From: Methylococcales bacterium
GTDB lineage: Bacteria; Pseudomonadota; Gammaproteobacteria; Methylococcales; Methylomonadaceae
Assembly (NCBI GenBank): GCA_003584875.1
Contig: QVQD01000222.1
Coordinates: forward strand, 1-43,989
Length of the DNA: 43,989 bases
Reading direction: 5' to 3'
Below the pieces are notes generated by a model. That model saw only the letters and a program-made list of their open reading frames with translations. It was not told the DNA's origin and did no database searches. The translations under genes and the position numbers were made by a program. Shown here piece by piece: positions 7,634 to 16,772 of the stretch. How positions within the stretch are numbered: position 1 is the first letter of the stretch; every line of letters begins with the position of its first letter.

Positions 7634-8008
7634 ATGAGAATACCCACTTTTAAACAACTAGAAGCTGATCAACTAAGAGAGGGAGGCGTTTCTTATTCAT
7701 ATGCTATGCGCATGCATCCAAATCCTTATTTTTATAAATACTATTGGTGGGTATTTTGGAAGGGTAGCCCTTGTGAGGGACACGCGTTTTTAAATAGTTC
7801 TAAGACGCGATTAAGTACTAAAGAGGCTTATGAGCTGCGTAATAAATTGGCTGAGGAGAATTTAAGCTACTATTTATACAATGAAAGTTATCCACGGCTT
7901 GACGCCTCGAATAATCCTTGGGATCCCTCGTCTGAGAGGTGGAATGATACTCAATGGGCCATAGCTTATGATGAAGACACGGACGAACCTTACAAGGGTC
8001 ATAAATAG
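7634..8008 (+). CDS. Hypothetical protein (124 aa), aromatic-rich
   Basis: ATG at 7634 has a GAGG site 9 bp upstream. The sequence is rich in Tyr and Trp (FYKYYWWVFWKG, YYLYNESYPRL, ERWNDTQWAIAYDED) and acidic at its C-terminus. No domain recognised. It converges on the WYL regulator, and the two stop regions overlap by 10 bp. The aromatic composition is not that of a membrane helix, so it is probably a small soluble accessory-region protein. Confidence 0.5.
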   Translation: MRIPTFKQLEADQLREGGVSYSYAMRMHPNPYFYKYYWWVFWKGSPCEGHAFLNSSKTRLSTKEAYELRNKLAEENLSYYLYNESYPRLDASNNPWDPSSERWNDTQWAIAYDEDTDEPYKGHK

Positions 8009-9069
8009 GTATCTGCAACATATCGGTCTAGCATAGCTTTTGCAGTCTTAGCCATTTTGTCGCGCAAATGCTGAGGTTCTTTGACTTCTACGCGTGAGCC
8101 AAAGCTTAATAGCCACCAATAGAGTTGCTCGGTTTCTTTAATGGTGGCACTGACCTGATAGTGATCATCGTCAATCTTTTCTACTCTTTGATCTTTTGAC
8201 AGTTTTGATTCGGAGAGGTGATTAGCGGTTATGGTGTCGAACACACCTACAAAATTAATCATGTCATAAGCTGCCGGTCCAGTTAAGTTAAAGCCCATTT
8301 GACCATCTTGTAAACAGTCTTCTAGAGTGCAGTTATCTATTTGTTCTACGGGGTTGTCCTCAAGTAACTCTATTTTTTTAATTCTATGCAGTGCAAATTG
8401 CCGTCGCTCATGAGTACCTACTTTAGTCGCGATAAGGTAATGACTGCCATTCCTCAACACTAAGCCAATGGGGTTTAACGAATAATTATTGGTTTTTGAA
8501 TCGTGGCGCGTATAGGTGATGTTAATTTGCTTTTCTGATAGTAGCGCCTGCCCCACTGCATCATTAATAACTGGCTTTACGACAGGGTGTATTAAGGGTT
8601 GCGTAGCTTCTACTATGGCAATTTTATTTTGCCATTTACTGAGAGCGTTTTTCTCAAAATGCGTTAACACGTTTGCCGCCTCTTTAAATAAAGGTTCTAA
8701 ATCATCTATAGTTACTTTAGGCAACAGGCTCACTAGATATTTGTTAACGAGGCGTAACGACAAGGCTTGGTTAATGTTTAAACCTACCAGTTTTAACTCC
8801 TTATATTCTTTGCTCCAACTATAGCGATTAGATTTATCATTCTCAAATTCGGCATTTGGAACGCGTCGCTTATAATTGGGGTAGGGTTCGCAAATCAGTT
8901 TATTTTCAAAAACAGCAAGCAAATCCTCCATGTCTCGTTGCACTTTGCGCGTATCGACTTTGAATCTCTGATTTTCTAGTTTAATTCGAATTTTTCCAGC
9001 GCTGATAGCTTGAGGATGTTGTGGCAGCATTAAAATAATTTGTAGTAATCGATCAATTTGTTCGCTCAT
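7999..9069 (-). CDS. WYL-domain transcriptional regulator
   Basis: A DeoR/WYL-type regulator of 356 aa. Residues 1-60 form a winged helix (MSEQIDRLLQIILMLPQHPQAISAGKIRIKLE..VDTRKVQRDMEDL). Residues about 165-235 form the WYL domain (LLSEKQINITYTRHDSKTNNYSLNPIGLVLRNGSHYLIATKVGTHERRQFALHRIKKIELL), and the C-terminal WCX-like part ends in YWWLLSFGSRVEVKEPQHLRDKM. In the WYL motif itself the Trp is replaced (GSHYLIA), which is common. Such regulators often sense nucleic acid or nucleotide ligands and control defence or DNA-repair genes. It is divergent from the phosphatase gene, with about 130 bp of shared promoter region between them. Confidence 0.85.
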   Translation of the reverse strand: MSEQIDRLLQIILMLPQHPQAISAGKIRIKLENQRFKVDTRKVQRDMEDLLAVFENKLICEPYPNYKRRVPNAEFENDKSNRYSWSKEYKELKLVGLNINQALSLRLVNKYLVSLLPKVTIDDLEPLFKEAANVLTHFEKNALSKWQNKIAIVEATQPLIHPVVKPVINDAVGQALLSEKQINITYTRHDSKTNNYSLNPIGLVLRNGSHYLIATKVGTHERRQFALHRIKKIELLEDNPVEQIDNCTLEDCLQDGQMGFNLTGPAAYDMINFVGVFDTITANHLSESKLSKDQRVEKIDDDHYQVSATIKETEQLYWWLLSFGSRVEVKEPQHLRDKMAKTAKAMLDRYVADTYL

Positions 9070-9204
9070 AATTGCTTTATCATCATTAAGTTTGTTGTTA
9101 TTAATGCCGTCTTATTTAAGCGTCATTGCTTGTCGTGTTAATTATTTATAGTATCAAGTTTTAAGTTAGTTTCAACTCATATTGTTATTTAGAGAGTGTG
9201 TTAT

Positions 9205-10053
9205 ATGGTGCAATGTTCGCTTATACAAAAATTACCTAGCAATGCTATTGGACGAGATTTCGTGATTGGCGATTTGCATGGTTGTTTTGATTTATTAGAA
9301 AGTTTGATGAAGGCTGTCGATTTTAATATTGATCAGGATCGGTTATTTGCTGTTGGAGATTTAGTTGATCGCGGCCCTTATTCTTTACGTTGTTTAGAGT
9401 TGATTGAACAGCCCTGGTTTTATTCGGTTATGGGTAATCATGAGGGGATGATGTTGGATTATTTTGAGGTGTATCAACAGAAAAGCTATATAGGCTCTAA
9501 TTTTGATTTTGATGAGTCTGATGAGATTGGTTATCTTCTGTATGGTGGCGAGTGGGTTAAAGACTATTATCATTCGGATAATGGCACTATGAGTAAAGAG
9601 TTTGATCATGGTTTAGAGCTTGCTGCAAGTCTACCTTTGTTAATAGTGGTTGGGGAAAATGATCAGCGCTTTCATATTGTTCATTCTGAATTGTTGAGGC
9701 CAGATTATTCGACTAATGACATAAAGGTTTGGTTAGATAGTGATATTGATCAATGGCTCTCTAGTAACGCTATACCTGAGCGCATTAAGGAGCGGTTTTA
9801 TTGGGGACGAACACTTATGGGAGGTCATTTAGATCCTGTAACTTCGATTCAAAATGGTCTATCTAAGACTTTTTGTGGACACACCATTGGTAATAACATT
9901 AGGCAGAAATTATCACATATTTGTTTGGATACTGGCGCTTATTCATCTGATGATACAACTGCTTACAGCTTAACAATTTACGATATAAAGGCTGGGAACT
10001 GGGTGTCGGCTTCTTATTGTCGTAGTGAGGTAACTTATGGTGATTTTGTTTAG
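9205..10053 (+). CDS. Calcineurin-like metallophosphoesterase (PrpA/PrpB-like)
   Basis: The protein has the full metallophosphatase signature: VIGDLHGCFDLL, AVGDLVDRGPYS, VMGNHEGMML, the later metal-ligand histidine in HIVHSEL, and FCGHTIGNN. Order and spacing match the lambda-phosphatase/PrpA-PrpB group of serine/threonine protein phosphatases that use two metal ions. The ORF track begins at a GTG (9196); the ATG at 9205 (MVQCSLIQKLPSNAIGRDF) is a better start because an AGAGAG site lies 8-14 bp upstream of it. It is soluble and stands alone, followed immediately by the 158-bp repeat array. Confidence 0.88.
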   Translation: MVQCSLIQKLPSNAIGRDFVIGDLHGCFDLLESLMKAVDFNIDQDRLFAVGDLVDRGPYSLRCLELIEQPWFYSVMGNHEGMMLDYFEVYQQKSYIGSNFDFDESDEIGYLLYGGEWVKDYYHSDNGTMSKEFDHGLELAASLPLLIVVGENDQRFHIVHSELLRPDYSTNDIKVWLDSDIDQWLSSNAIPERIKERFYWGRTLMGGHLDPVTSIQNGLSKTFCGHTIGNNIRQKLSHICLDTGAYSSDDTTAYSLTIYDIKAGNWVSASYCRSEVTYGDFV

Positions 10054-11137
10054 ATATTTTGGTTTGGGTAGATAACCCTTCGCGTCACTGCCCACAGTTA
10101 AGCTTTTGTCGGTCGGAATAAGACCCTACTAGTGCTGAGCGTGTTGGTGTTTCTGGCACAGGAGCAGTCTCAATGCCGGAAACGCTTTACTTGCTGCGCT
10201 CGCAAAGTCTTATTCCGGCCTACAATAAGTTCAAATATTCTTTAACTGTGGGCAGTTAAGCTTTTGTTGGTCGGAATAAGACCCTACTAGTGCTGAGCGT
10301 GTTGGTGTTTCTGGCACAGGAGCAGTCTCAATGCCGGAAACGCTTTACTTGCTGCGCTCGCAAAGTCTTATTCCGGCCTACAATAAGTTCAAATATTCTT
10401 TAACTGTGGGCAGTTAAGCTTTTGTTGGTCGGAATAAGACCCTACTAGTGCTGAGCGTGTTGGTGTTTCTGGCACAGGAGCAGTCTCAATGCCGGAAACG
10501 CTTTACTTGCTGCGCTCGCAAAGTCTTATTCCGGCCTACAATAAGTTCAAATATTCTTTAACTGTGGGCAGTTAAGCTTTTGTTGGTCGGAATAAGACCC
10601 TACTAGTGCTGAGCGTGTTGGTGTTTCTGGCACAGGAGCAGTCTCAATGCCGGAAACGCTTTACTTGCTGCGCTCGCAAAGTCTTATTCCGGCCTACAAT
10701 AAGTTCAAATATTCTTTAACTGTGGGCAGTTAAGCTTTTGTTGGTCGGAATATGACCCTACTAGTGCTGAGCGTGTTGGTGTTTCTGGCACAGGAGCAGT
10801 CTCTATGCCGGAAACGCTTTACTCGCTGCGCTCGCAAAGTCTTATTCCGGCCTACAATAAGTTCAAATATTCCTTCACTTTGGGCAGTTAAGCTCGGCGT
10901 CTGTTGTTGCGTTTATTTACATTGTTAGCTTGCATACTTTATTTGTGTTCATGATAGGAGATTTTTCTTATGATGAATAATATTAACTAGACTCTAAACT
11001 CATTCTATATTATAAATAGCAAACAATAGAATTTCTTTAGTACGCTTCAATAAATGTTACAAAATCATGCATTAGTTGCTAAGCAACTGATTTTATAAAT
11101 AGGTTGATAGTTATGTATTGCTTCAAATAAGGGGGGT
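10054..11137. other. Repeat-rich intergenic region
   Basis: About 800 bp of this gap is the five-copy 158-bp tandem array listed separately. The remaining part, 10894-11137, is AT-rich and probably holds the kinase promoter. Around 10955-10990 a good ribosome-binding site (ATAGGAG) precedes ATGATGAATAATATTAACTAG, a six-codon frame that is too short to call a gene. Confidence 0.6.
10098..10890. repeat. Tandem array: five copies of a 158-bp unit
   Basis: The sequence GGTCGGAATAAGACCCTACTAG starts at 10111, 10269, 10427 and 10585, and with one change at 10743, giving an exact period of 158 bp. Each unit holds internal inverted repeats: GTCGGAATAAGAC pairs with GTCTTATTCCGGC at the other end, and CCGGAAACGC sits in the middle. 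Each copy could therefore fold into one long hairpin. Copies 1-4 are nearly identical; copy 5 has several differences (AATATGACC, CTCTATGCC, ACTCGCTG). No open frame is conserved across it. A related single copy occurs at about 35881-36000. Confidence 0.95.
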
Positions 11138-12616
11138 GTGGAGTATATGAATTTGGATGATTTAATGCACTACACACCTTTTTTGCTTAGTTTATTTGTC
11201 CAATTAGGCATTGTTTTATCTTATCTTGCATGGGTACTCATTAATAATTTGAAAGGCAGTCATCTTCTGGTTGCTGTTGTTATGGGTCTAGGGATATCTT
11301 CTGCGTACTTTGTTAAAGATGAACTGGATCTGGTATCTGTAACAGGACTAAGTATTGATGTTAGTGCTATGACGCTCCTATTTATAAGTCTGTCGACATT
11401 AACAATCGCTTTAATTTTACGCAATAATGAAATAATTAAGCAGTTGCGGGAAAATGAGGAGCGTTCAACATTTGCTTTGGAAGGTGCCTGTGATGCTGTA
11501 TGGGAATGGAATCCACAAACCGATCAGATCTCGTTTCCGTTGTTATGGAAAGAAATAATTCGTTATGCTGAAAATGAGTGTCCTACTACGGTAGCTGCTT
11601 GGGTAGAAACATTTCACCCTGATGACAAGCAGCCTTTTTTATCGACATTACATGATTATTTGGCTACTAAGGAACGAAGCTTTGCCACTGAGTTTAGAAA
11701 ATGGTCGACAGAAAATAGTTTGGAATGGATTTTGGCTAGAGGAAAGCTGGTTAATTATGATGAGCAGGGTCGTCCAATAAGAGTGATTGGTACACTTACT
11801 AATATTAGCGCGACTAAAAACCTGCAAGCTCAATTAAGCCAAGCACAGAAACTAGAGGCGATAGGGCAGTTGGCGGCGGGTGTTTCTCATGAAATTAACA
11901 CACCTATCCAATATATAGGTGATAACCTCTCGGCGTTACATGAAAACTTTGCTGAAATCAGTGGTTTTCAGCAAGCAATGTATGAAGTCTTAGATAAGGC
12001 CGGAGCTGAGAAAATGAAGGCTTTGGCTAGCCAATATGACATGGAGTTTCTATTGGAAGATAGTCCTTTAGCCATACAGCAAGCAATTGAGGGTGTAGAG
12101 CGAGTAACGGAAATCGTTAAAGCTATAAAAACTTTTTCTTATGTTGAGCAAAGCCACAAAAAGCAGTTTATAAATCTACATGAGGCTATTAATAATGCCT
12201 TAATCATTACTCGGAATAGTTACAAATATATTGCTGAAGTTGAAACCGATTATTCAGCTGAGATTAATAGTATTGAGTGTTACGCAAGCGAACTCAATCA
12301 GGTTTTTATAAATTTGATTATTAATGCTGTACACGCCATTGAGGAAAAAAAATCCGGTACTGGTAAGATTAAAGTTATCACGCGAAACTTGGGTGCTAGT
12401 GTCGAAATTTTGTTTCAAGATAATGGAGCGGGTATGCCTTCAGATATCCAGGATAAAGTTTTTAATCTGTTTTTTACTACAAAAGAAGTGGGTAAAGGCA
12501 CGGGTCAAGGTTTAAGCTTGTCACACAATATTATTGTGAAAAAACATGGAGGACAATTGTTTTTTGAATCTTGTCCTGATCATGGAACCACTTTTCATAT
12601 ACAACTTCCACTTTAG
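11138..12616 (+). CDS. Membrane histidine kinase, PAS-HisKA-HATPase
   Basis: A 492-aa sensor kinase. Three N-terminal hydrophobic segments (about residues 14-34, 43-60, 78-96) anchor it in the membrane. A PAS domain follows (about 105-225: ALEGACDAVWEWNPQTDQISF, FHPDDKQPFL, RVIGTLTNISATKNLQ). The dimerisation segment carries the phosphoacceptor histidine in LAAGVSHEINTPIQYIGDN. The ATP-binding domain has NQVFINLIINAVHAI (N box), DNGAGMP (G1) and GTGQGLSLSHNIIVKKHGG (G2). There is no receiver domain, so phosphate must go to a separate protein, most likely the receiver-HDOD protein 23 bp downstream. The GTG at 11138 is the ORF-track start; the ATG at 11147 is an equally good candidate. Confidence 0.93.
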   Translation: MEYMNLDDLMHYTPFLLSLFVQLGIVLSYLAWVLINNLKGSHLLVAVVMGLGISSAYFVKDELDLVSVTGLSIDVSAMTLLFISLSTLTIALILRNNEIIKQLRENEERSTFALEGACDAVWEWNPQTDQISFPLLWKEIIRYAENECPTTVAAWVETFHPDDKQPFLSTLHDYLATKERSFATEFRKWSTENSLEWILARGKLVNYDEQGRPIRVIGTLTNISATKNLQAQLSQAQKLEAIGQLAAGVSHEINTPIQYIGDNLSALHENFAEISGFQQAMYEVLDKAGAEKMKALASQYDMEFLLEDSPLAIQQAIEGVERVTEIVKAIKTFSYVEQSHKKQFINLHEAINNALIITRNSYKYIAEVETDYSAEINSIECYASELNQVFINLIINAVHAIEEKKSGTGKIKVITRNLGASVEILFQDNGAGMPSDIQDKVFNLFFTTKEVGKGTGQGLSLSHNIIVKKHGGQLFFESCPDHGTTFHIQLPL

Positions 12617-12639
12617 CCTAAAGAGAAAGTTAAGCGTAC

Positions 12640-13860
12640 ATGATTAATAAAAACATACTGTTTGTTGACGATAATAACAATGTGATTTCTGGTATACAGC
12701 GTCAATTAAGACCTTATCGTGGACACTGGCAATTGTTTTTTCTGAATAGCGGAGAAGAAGCTTTACAATTAATGGCTACGCACCCCATAGATCTGATCGT
12801 GACAGATATTATGATGCCATTAATGCGTGGTGATGACTTATTGAAAAAAGTAAGCTTATTGTATCCTAATATAGTGCGCATTATCCTCAGTGGCTACGCT
12901 GATGAGGCGACTCTTAAAAGCGGCTTAGAAGTTGCGCATCAATATCTTAGTAAACCTTGTAGTGCAGAAACTCTCCGGGAAGCGATACTTCATATTTTTA
13001 ATGTTTTAGCGTGTGTACAAAATCCTTGTATTATCGCTGAGATGGGTGACCCTAAGTTGTTGCCAAGTCTGCCGAAAATTTATCACCAATTGAATGCTGC
13101 TATATCAAATGATAATACTTCCATCGCTGAAATCGCCGAAATTCTTGCTAGAGATATGGTGCTTTCGGCAAAGTTATTACAAGTAGTTAACTCGGCGTAT
13201 TTTGGCGTTAATCGGAATGTTTCGAGTCTTGTTGAAGCAATTAATCTGATTGGCTTGAAACATCTTAATAATTTAGTGATCACCGCGCATGTTAAAAATG
13301 CCTTTCCTGTCAAGAGTCCAGCAATGGCTTCTTTTATGGAATATATTTGGGAAGATGCTAATGACGTTGCTACTCTAGCTAAGCAGATTGCCCTATCAGA
13401 AGATCAACTGGAAGATCGTCCTGATCAAGCCTATATGTGTGGGTTGTTGCATAATATGGGCTTATTGATGTTCCTGTCACGCGGGGGTGATCAATTAGTT
13501 AGGCTACTGGATCAGGTAAAAAACACTGATACCCCTGTTGCTGAGTTGGAAACGGAAATCTATGGTGTTACTCGATCAGAAGCGGCTGCTTATATATTGA
13601 GTTTATGGAAAATTCCGCCTCGTATCATCGAAGGTATTTTGTTACAACATAATCCTTCTGTTAGTGATTATGATGGTGTTAGTGCTTTAACAGCGGTGCA
13701 TGTTGCTTCTTGTTTGTTAAAACCTAAAGAGATGGATGGCTATGAGCGATTGTTTGAGATGAAAGTAGACAGCCAGTATTTGGAGCGGATTAATAAATTG
13801 GAACGCTTGTCAGATTGGCAATTATTAGCCGATGAGCTGTTGGTTAAATCGGCTGAATGA
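12640..13860 (+). CDS. Response regulator with HDOD output domain
   Basis: Residues 1-120 are a receiver domain with the acidic pair VDD (9-11), phosphoacceptor Asp56 in DLIVTDIMMP and the conserved Lys in YLSKPCS. Residues about 140-340 are an HDOD domain (LPSLPKIYHQLNAAI, LARDMVLSAKLLQVVNSAYFGV, VSSLVEAINLIGLKHLNNLV, MCGLLHNMGLLMF). HDOD proteins resemble HD hydrolases but usually lack their metal ligands and act in regulating motility, biofilm or signalling through protein contacts. Position and strand make it the likely partner of the kinase upstream. Confidence 0.93.
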   Translation: MINKNILFVDDNNNVISGIQRQLRPYRGHWQLFFLNSGEEALQLMATHPIDLIVTDIMMPLMRGDDLLKKVSLLYPNIVRIILSGYADEATLKSGLEVAHQYLSKPCSAETLREAILHIFNVLACVQNPCIIAEMGDPKLLPSLPKIYHQLNAAISNDNTSIAEIAEILARDMVLSAKLLQVVNSAYFGVNRNVSSLVEAINLIGLKHLNNLVITAHVKNAFPVKSPAMASFMEYIWEDANDVATLAKQIALSEDQLEDRPDQAYMCGLLHNMGLLMFLSRGGDQLVRLLDQVKNTDTPVAELETEIYGVTRSEAAAYILSLWKIPPRIIEGILLQHNPSVSDYDGVSALTAVHVASCLLKPKEMDGYERLFEMKVDSQYLERINKLERLSDWQLLADELLVKSAE

Positions 13861-14454
13861 TAATAGTAACGTAGGTCGGGTTAGCGTTAGCGTAACCCGA
13901 CAGGATGCGCAGGAAATGCTTGGCTTACGCTATCGCTACGCCAAGCAACAAAACTCGTGAGTTTTGACTCCATTGCAAAGGTTTGTAGGCGGTCGGGTTA
14001 GCGTTAGCGTAACCCGACAATATCACCTACGAGTGTTGGGTTACGCTATCGCTAACCCAACCTACATTAAGGCTTAGTATTCATAAATTGCGGAAATCAT
14101 ACTGTAGGGGCGAATTCATTCGCCACGTTTCAACTCCTAGGCCGGTCGGGGTTTGTAACCCCGACCCGCGTGTTACGTAGTTTCGTGCAGGGTATAGACC
14201 TGAAAATAGATGATATTTAAGGACTTGACTTATCTATGACAGGTCGGGTTAGCGTTAGCGTAACCCGACAATATCACCTACGAGTGTTGGGTTACGCTAT
14301 CACTAATCCAAGCTACATTAAGGCTTAACCTTATACTGTTGGACTTTAAGTTATTAGCCTAAATATCTAAACACTTTTTATAAGCAGAAAACTTATTTAA
14401 AGAAAATAATTTTAATCAGTTATCTATAACACTTGGCAGCACTCTGGAGTTCGC
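13861..14454. repeat. REP-palindrome cluster between two regulator genes
   Basis: Several imperfect palindromes lie within 450 bp. GTCGGGTTAGCGTTAGCGTAACCCGAC occurs at about 13875-13901, 13992-14018 and 14243-14269. The related TTGGGTTACGCTATCGCTAACCCAA lies at about 14036-14060, with a degraded form at 14286-14313. CTTGGCTTACGCTATCGCTACGCCAAG lies near 13919-13945, and the different palindrome GGTCGGGGTTTGTAACCCCGACC near 14144-14166. Parts around the second and third copies are repeated almost verbatim (AATATCACCTACGAGTGTTGGGTTACGCTATC), so the block grew by local duplication. No gene visible. Confidence 0.9.
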
Positions 14455-16128
14455 ATGACTTTATTATCTTATAGCAATAGCCAAAAAGTCTTATTTGTCG
14501 ATGATGAAGTATTGTTGATGGAAGGAATAAAGCGCCAGTTACGGAAAGGCTTTGATATCACTGTGGCAGAAGGTGGTGAAGCAGCATTAATAATCTTGGC
14601 TAAAGAGGGGCCGTTTGCTGTTGTGATAGCCGATTACAACATGCCGGGCATGGATGGAATTGCTTTTCTTAATGAGGTTTATCAACGGTTTCCACAAACT
14701 ATTTTAGTGATGCTGACAGGTCGTGCAGAATTAAATATAGCGGTGAATGCCTTTAATAATGCACATATTACTCGCTTTTTGAATAAACCCTGCTCCAGAG
14801 AGGTTTTGAAAGAAACTCTTACAGAAGGTTTGGAACAATATCGCTTACGTGTATCCGAAAAATTGTTGCAAGCGCAATTGCAGCAGGCCAATCAACAGCT
14901 TAATCAGTTAAATAGTCAACTAGAATCATTGGTTGAGCAAAAAACTCATGCTTTGCAATTTCAATATCATTATGTGGCAAATATGGCGCAAATGACTAGT
15001 TCAACAGCTATCATTCAGGCACTAGTTCGTGCAGTTAGCCAATTGACGGATTTGTATGATATTAGTTTATGGTTAAGTCCTCATCTTGATGGACAGTTTA
15101 GTTGTTATTATCCAAACGACTCTGGATTGCCTAGTTTTTCTGCAAAAGCTTGTGTCGATGGAGTGATAGCCAAGTTAATACATGATAAGCAGGTTGTTCA
15201 ACGAAATGTTTTGATTGCGCCAGTACTTAATGCTTTTGAAGCGGTCCTGTTTTTGGGTTTACCGTTTATGTCGGTGCCGCTACAAAGCAAACAAGGGGTT
15301 TTAGGCTTACTTAATATATCAGGCGATAAAGCTGTACTTGAATCAGATGTATTAGAGGCCTTAATTGGTATGGCGGATATAACCGCTACCGCATTACAAA
15401 GTCGCTGGCACCGAGAAGCTTCTGATGACGCTCAAGATGCCATCATTAATGCCTTAGCCAAGCTATCTGAATACCGTGATCCAGAAACAGGCTTACATTT
15501 ATTGCGTTTAAAGATCTATTCTGAACTCATATGTCGAATCCTATCCGACACTGATAAATATCGAGATATTGTAACGCCTGAGTTTACTGAGGATTTAGTA
15601 CGTTCTTCGCCGTTGCATGACATTGGTAAGGTGGGTATACCCGATGCGATCTTGAAAAAACCAGGGCGTTTAACTCCTGATGAATTTGAAATTATGAAAA
15701 CACATGCTCAGATAGGCGGTGATACTTTGCGTAGCGTTTATGAGCAATATCCATCACAAAGCTTTATAAAATGCGGTATGGACGTGGCTTATGGTCATCA
15801 TGAAAAATGGAATGGTGAGGGCTATCCTTTGGGTTTGAAAGGTGAGGCTATTCCACTGGTAGCAAGAATTTTGTCTTTGGTTGATGTTTATGATGCCATC
15901 ACTACTCGTCGTGTTTATAAATCACCTTTTACGCGTGAACAAGCTAAAAATATCATCATTCAAGGTAACGGCAGTCATTTTGATCCAGATATAGTCAGTG
16001 CTTTTTTAACTAATGAGGATGAGTTTTACAAGATTGCCGAAAAGTATGCCGATGTTGTTGAGAGTGAAGATTATTTCCATGCAGAACTTTATACTTCCTC
16101 CACTGATTCAGAAGTCAGTAGCTCATAG
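14455..16128 (+). CDS. Response regulator with GAF and HD-GYP domains
   Basis: A 557-aa protein. Residues 10-130 form a receiver (VDDEVLLMEGIKRQL, phosphoacceptor Asp60 in VVIADYNMPGMDG, FLNKPCS). A coiled coil follows (about 135-165, QLQQANQQLNQLNSQLESLVEQ), then a GAF-like sensor (about 170-320), then an HD-GYP domain with SSPLHDIGKVGIPDAILKKPGRLTPDEFEIMKTH, HHEKWNGEGYP and DVYDAITTRRVYK. All recognisable HD-GYP metal and signature residues are present, so it probably hydrolyses c-di-GMP under phosphorylation control. It is separated from the HDOD gene by the REP cluster and may have its own promoter. Confidence 0.93.
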   Translation: MTLLSYSNSQKVLFVDDEVLLMEGIKRQLRKGFDITVAEGGEAALIILAKEGPFAVVIADYNMPGMDGIAFLNEVYQRFPQTILVMLTGRAELNIAVNAFNNAHITRFLNKPCSREVLKETLTEGLEQYRLRVSEKLLQAQLQQANQQLNQLNSQLESLVEQKTHALQFQYHYVANMAQMTSSTAIIQALVRAVSQLTDLYDISLWLSPHLDGQFSCYYPNDSGLPSFSAKACVDGVIAKLIHDKQVVQRNVLIAPVLNAFEAVLFLGLPFMSVPLQSKQGVLGLLNISGDKAVLESDVLEALIGMADITATALQSRWHREASDDAQDAIINALAKLSEYRDPETGLHLLRLKIYSELICRILSDTDKYRDIVTPEFTEDLVRSSPLHDIGKVGIPDAILKKPGRLTPDEFEIMKTHAQIGGDTLRSVYEQYPSQSFIKCGMDVAYGHHEKWNGEGYPLGLKGEAIPLVARILSLVDVYDAITTRRVYKSPFTREQAKNIIIQGNGSHFDPDIVSAFLTNEDEFYKIAEKYADVVESEDYFHAELYTSSTDSEVSSS

Positions 16129-16147
16129 ATTTCATGATGTGAAGTAT

Positions 16148-16609
16148 TTAATTTGCATCGGCCAATCTTTTTAAAGTCGTACTTAATTTAAGTAACGCTG
16201 AGCTTAGCTTATCATCTGAAATACTCTGACTATGCTTGCGTATAAGGTCTATGCCTTCTTGTGAAGGTAAATTTGCTTTTCGTGTTGATGTTTCTGTTAG
16301 ACCTGAGAGGCGACTAATGATCTTAATTTGCATAGCTTCAATCGGTGATCTAACTAAGCCCTGTATAGATGCTAATAGAGCGCTATTATAAAAACGCAAT
16401 TGAGATGCCCAAATAGCGGAGTCGGTATAGATTAATAATTTTTGATCTTTTATTAGGCAATGTTTAGTTTGTTTTGCCAGATCATCGGGTAATACTGCTT
16501 TAATCTGTTGCAAAATAAGACGTTGTTGCTCAATTTGGCTGTGTAAATAAACCATGGTTCGATTAGGGAACGCTAATGATTTTCTAAATAGCGGTGCTTG
16601 TTGTGCCAT
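16148..16609 (-). CDS. DUF721 (DciA-like) protein
   Basis: The product matches the DUF721 pattern: a short N-terminal part, then LILQQIKAVLPDDLAKQTKHCLIKDQKLLIYTDSAIWASQLRFYNSALLASI, the region in DciA proteins that interacts with the replicative helicase DnaB. The ORF track starts at a TTG (16630); the ATG at 16609 (MAQQAPLFRKSLAFPNRTMVYL) is the likelier start. The C-terminal tail (TRKANLPSQEGIDLIRKHSQSISDDKLSSALLKLSTTLKRL) is helical. DciA helps load DnaB where DnaC is absent; that role here is inferred from family membership only. Confidence 0.7.
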   Translation of the reverse strand: MAQQAPLFRKSLAFPNRTMVYLHSQIEQQRLILQQIKAVLPDDLAKQTKHCLIKDQKLLIYTDSAIWASQLRFYNSALLASIQGLVRSPIEAMQIKIISRLSGLTETSTRKANLPSQEGIDLIRKHSQSISDDKLSSALLKLSTTLKRLADAN

Positions 16610-16630
16610 GAGCTTATACCGGTAGATCAA

Positions 16631-16772
16631 AGAAGGAGCTGTGATGGTCGGGTTACGCTACGCTAACCCGACCTACCTATTCAAAAGCTGTTACGTAGGT
16701 CGGGTTAGCGTAAGCGTAACCCGACAGCTTTTATAGATATCGGGTTATGTTGTATTAACTCAATGTACGCAA
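16631..16772. repeat. REP palindromes between the DUF721 gene and acnB
   Basis: GGTCGGGTTACGCTACGCTAACCCGACC (about 16646-16673) and GTCGGGTTAGCGTAAGCGTAACCCGAC (about 16699-16725) are two palindromes of the same family as the cluster near 14 kb. They lie in the leader of the DUF721 gene and just after acnB, so they could end acnB transcription, although no T run follows. Confidence 0.85.

Noticed and set aside
10098-10890. Possible CRISPR array
   Set aside because: Units of 158 bp repeat as a whole without unique spacers, so this is a plain tandem repeat.
10955-10990. AGGAG followed by a six-codon frame (ATGATGAATAATATTAAC)
   Set aside because: Too short to support as a leader peptide; no attenuator or codon bias pointing to one.
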